Assembly: GCA_903897925.1 (NCBI GenBank)
Contig: CAIUDG010000028.1
Coordinates: forward strand, 1 to 57,483
DNA: 57,483 bases
Source of the DNA: an uncultured beta proteobacterium
GTDB lineage: Bacteria > Pseudomonadota > Gammaproteobacteria > Burkholderiales > Burkholderiaceae_C
Direction: 5' to 3'
Each line of letters starts with the position of its first letter. The stretch's first letter is position 1. The notes under the pieces are model-generated. The model worked only from the letters and a program-made list of their open reading frames with translations. It was not told where the DNA came from and searched no databases. Made by a program: the position numbers and the translations under genes. Of the stretch, positions 55,625 to 57,483 are shown piece by piece.

Positions 55625-57229
55625 ATGCGTTGGAATCGGTTTGGTCTTCAATTGCGCCTGCAAATCCTGATTCAGGGCTTTGTACTGGTGGTTCTGCTGG
55701 CCTTCCAGGCCTGGATCTCGGAGCAGATCAGCACCCGTGCGCTGCGCGCGGCACAAGACCGCGTGGAAATCGTTGGTGACGGGGTGATCAACGCCCTGAA
55801 CACCCTGATGGCGACCTCCATGGACGGCAATGATGTCATTTCAGACGCCAAAGTGCGCGACATGTTCATCCGCAAGATGGGCAGTTCGGACAACCTGAAA
55901 GAAGTCCGAATGATTCGCGGCAAAGGCGTGAGTGACGAATTCGGCCCCGGTTCCAGCACCGAAAACCCGGTCGACGCCATTGACCATGCAGTCCTTGGCA
56001 ATGGCCAGCCAGTGATTCAAATCGACCACGACGCCGGCACCCTGCGTGCCGTGCTGCCCTATATTGCGCGCAAGGAATTTCGCGGCTCGCGCTGCCTCGG
56101 CTGCCACGGTGTCAACGAAGGCACGGTGCTGGGTGCGATCAGCGTCACGTCCGATATCAAGGCCGACCAGGACAACATCCGCCGCATCAATTTGCAGCTC
56201 TGGGGCGGCCAGCTGCTGCTGCAGATCATTCTGTTTTTTGTCATTCACTGGATTGTCCGGCGCCAGTTGCGCGAGCTCGGTGCCGAGCCACGCGAAGCCA
56301 CCGAGCTGGCACAGCGCGTCGCCGCCGGCGACCTGAGCACCTCGATACCGCTGCAGGCCAATGACAGCAGCAGCATGGTGGCCCAGCTCGACCTGATGCA
56401 AAGCAGCCTGGCCCGGCTGGTGTCCAATGTACGCCGCAGTTCGGAACGCGTGGCCGTGGCCAGTAGCGAGATCGCCCAGAGCAACAACAACCTGTCGGCG
56501 CGCACCGAACAGCAGGCCAGCGCACTGGAGCAGACCGCCGCCGCCATGGAACAACTGGGCGCTACCGTCAGCAGCAATGCCGATTCGGCGCGCAGCGCCA
56601 ATCAGCTGGCCGGCGAAGCCGCGCAGGTCGCCTTGCGTGGCGGCAACGTGGTCAGCGAGGTGGTGCAGACCATGAAAGACATCAATGTGTCTTCGAACAA
56701 GATCGCCGACATCATCAGCGTGATTGACGGCATTGCCTTCCAGACCAACATTTTGGCGCTGAATGCGGCGGTGGAGGCGGCGCGTGCCGGTGAGCAGGGG
56801 CGCGGATTCGCGGTGGTGGCGTCGGAGGTGCGCTCGCTGGCCGGGCGCAGTGCCACGGCGGCGCATGAAATCAAGGATTTGATCAATGCCAGTCTGAGCA
56901 AGGTGGAACAGGGCACTGCATTGGTGGATCGCGCTGGCGCCACGATGAACGATATTGTGAACGCGATTCAGCGGGTGTCGCAGATCATGCATGGCATCAC
57001 TGCGGCTAGCAATGAGCAGGCCACGGGTGTCGCCCAGGTGGGTCACGCTATTACCCAGATGGACGAGGGTACGCAGCAGAATGCGGCGCTGGTGGAGCAG
57101 ATGGCGGCGGCGGCGAGTAGCCTGAATAGTCTGGCCCAGGAGCTGGTGCAGACGGTGGCGGTGTTTAAGCTCGGCGCAGCGGATCAACACGGTACGCCGC
57201 ATCGCCAGACCATGCTGTTACGCCCTTAG
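55625..57229 (+). CDS. Methyl-accepting chemotaxis protein with periplasmic c-type heme motif
   Basis: A 534-residue chemoreceptor. TM1 is near 12-30 and TM2 near 196-212. The periplasmic domain between them ends with Cys157-Leu-Gly-Cys160-His161, a CxxCH covalent heme site, followed by GAISVTSDI. This matches Tll0287-like/DUF3365 sensor domains, and c-type heme chemoreceptors are known from Geobacter. It should sense redox state or small gas ligands. A HAMP domain and the signalling hairpin with [20 protein letters not shown] follow. There is no CheR-docking tail. From about 56755 codon use shifts to GCG, GGG, AAT and GAT, unlike the first two-thirds. Confidence 0.94.
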   Translation: MRWNRFGLQLRLQILIQGFVLVVLLAFQAWISEQISTRALRAAQDRVEIVGDGVINALNTLMATSMDGNDVISDAKVRDMFIRKMGSSDNLKEVRMIRGKGVSDEFGPGSSTENPVDAIDHAVLGNGQPVIQIDHDAGTLRAVLPYIARKEFRGSRCLGCHGVNEGTVLGAISVTSDIKADQDNIRRINLQLWGGQLLLQIILFFVIHWIVRRQLRELGAEPREATELAQRVAAGDLSTSIPLQANDSSSMVAQLDLMQSSLARLVSNVRRSSERVAVASSEIAQSNNNLSARTEQQASALEQTAAAMEQLGATVSSNADSARSANQLAGEAAQVALRGGNVVSEVVQTMKDINVSSNKIADIISVIDGIAFQTNILALNAAVEAARAGEQGRGFAVVASEVRSLAGRSATAAHEIKDLINASLSKVEQGTALVDRAGATMNDIVNAIQRVSQIMHGITAASNEQATGVAQVGHAITQMDEGTQQNAALVEQMAAAASSLNSLAQELVQTVAVFKLGAADQHGTPHRQTMLLRP

Positions 57230-57261
57230 GTTGCGTGTTTCAGCGGCTGTTAGAAGTTTTG

Positions 57262-57422
57262 TTTCCTCCGCGTTCGGCTGTGTTGGCGTTCGCTGTGTTG
57301 CGTGCCTGCTCGTGGTTCTTTCCTCCTGCTTTGTTGGTGTTCGCTGCGTTGCGCGCTTTCCTTTGGCCTTCTCCTCCTGCTGTATTGGCGTTCGCTGCGT
57401 TGCGCGCCTGCGGGTTGGCAGG
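57262..57422 (+). repeat. Degenerate 51-bp tandem repeat array, three units (inverted copy of the left-end array)
   Basis: Three units start at 57262, 57319 and 57370. The core TTGGCGTTCGCTGCGTTGCG and its variants recur at exact 51-bp steps, each preceded by TCCTCCTGC-like sequence. The family is the same as at 120-360, now on the plus strand. The match continues past the array: GACGAAG and nearby bases occur in both copies. The plus-strand frame 57231-57428 stays open only because the period is a multiple of three. Bases 57423-57483 hold nothing else I can support. Confidence 0.82.
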
Positions 57423-57483
57423 GGCTGACGAAGTGGGTGTACGTTCTCCGGCCTCGGGTCGCCGGGGTCTGCTTCTGGTGCGC

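Noticed and set aside
57231..57428. Open frame on the plus strand encoding a Cys/Val/Arg-rich repeat peptide
   Set aside because: It is the same repeat family at the right end; it begins 2 bases after the chemoreceptor stop and has no coding character.

Overview
The window reads as a chromosomal segment of a GC-rich betaproteobacterium of the order Burkholderiales. The evidence is gene content and order: dusB-fis-purH, ffh-ccsA-PP0621-pilS-pilR-ampD, nrdA-nrdB-histone H1-like protein, accB-accC-prmA, mpl with its small neighbours, and ribonuclease II-tonB-mtgA. Oxalobacteraceae-like families are my best guess, but genus and species cannot be read from the sequence. Nearly all genes are housekeeping. 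I see no phage, insertion sequence, CRISPR array or integrase.

Layout. Positions 1-443 hold a degenerate 51-54 bp tandem repeat and the purH terminator. 444-4596 (minus) carry purH, fis, dusB and ychF. 4856-6604 (minus) is a chemoreceptor. 6605-8755 is a looser region with simple repeats, a 58-residue coiled-coil protein and two Ser-rich proteins of unknown function. 8882-13448 (plus) carry a UbiH-like monooxygenase, DsbC, an M61 peptidase and an enoyl-CoA hydratase, followed by tRNA-Met(CAT). 13704-15558 carry a small exported protein and miaB; ffh lies convergently. 17070-21924 (plus) is ccsA-like, PP0621, pilS, pilR and ampD. 22157-26531 is the class Ia ribonucleotide reductase with two NrdR boxes, followed by a histone H1-like gene. 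27288-32483 (minus) carry a zinc-ribbon/DUF3426 protein, prmA, accC, accB, a TlpA-like thioredoxin and an unknown protein; mpl is divergent. 34315-38290 (minus) carry aroG behind a Phe-rich leader peptide and attenuator, then tldD and rodA. 38982-49588 is a type II secretion locus (F, E, D, N, M, L, J, I, H, G and divergent C) without gspK and with an acyltransferase-like gene between E and F. 49666-55500 (plus) carry ribonuclease II, TonB, MtgA, a PlsC-like acyltransferase, a CdsA-like protein and RuvC. 55625-57229 is a second chemoreceptor with a c-type heme motif, followed by a second copy of the end repeat in inverted orientation.

How genes work together. NrdA and NrdB form one enzyme whose promoter is sandwiched by NrdR boxes. 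AccB and AccC are the first half-reaction of acetyl-CoA carboxylase. AmpD, Mpl, MtgA and RodA belong to murein recycling and synthesis. PilS and PilR are a sigma-54 two-component pair. The Gsp genes build one secretion machine that needs a GspK and a prepilin peptidase from elsewhere.

The strongest non-obvious signal is the untracked 22-residue aromatic leader peptide plus attenuator in front of aroG. Others are the four-hairpin block between ampD and nrdA, the two inverted repeats between nrdA and nrdB, the missing gspK, the heme-motif chemoreceptor with a codon-use switch, and the homologous inverted repeat arrays at both ends of the window.
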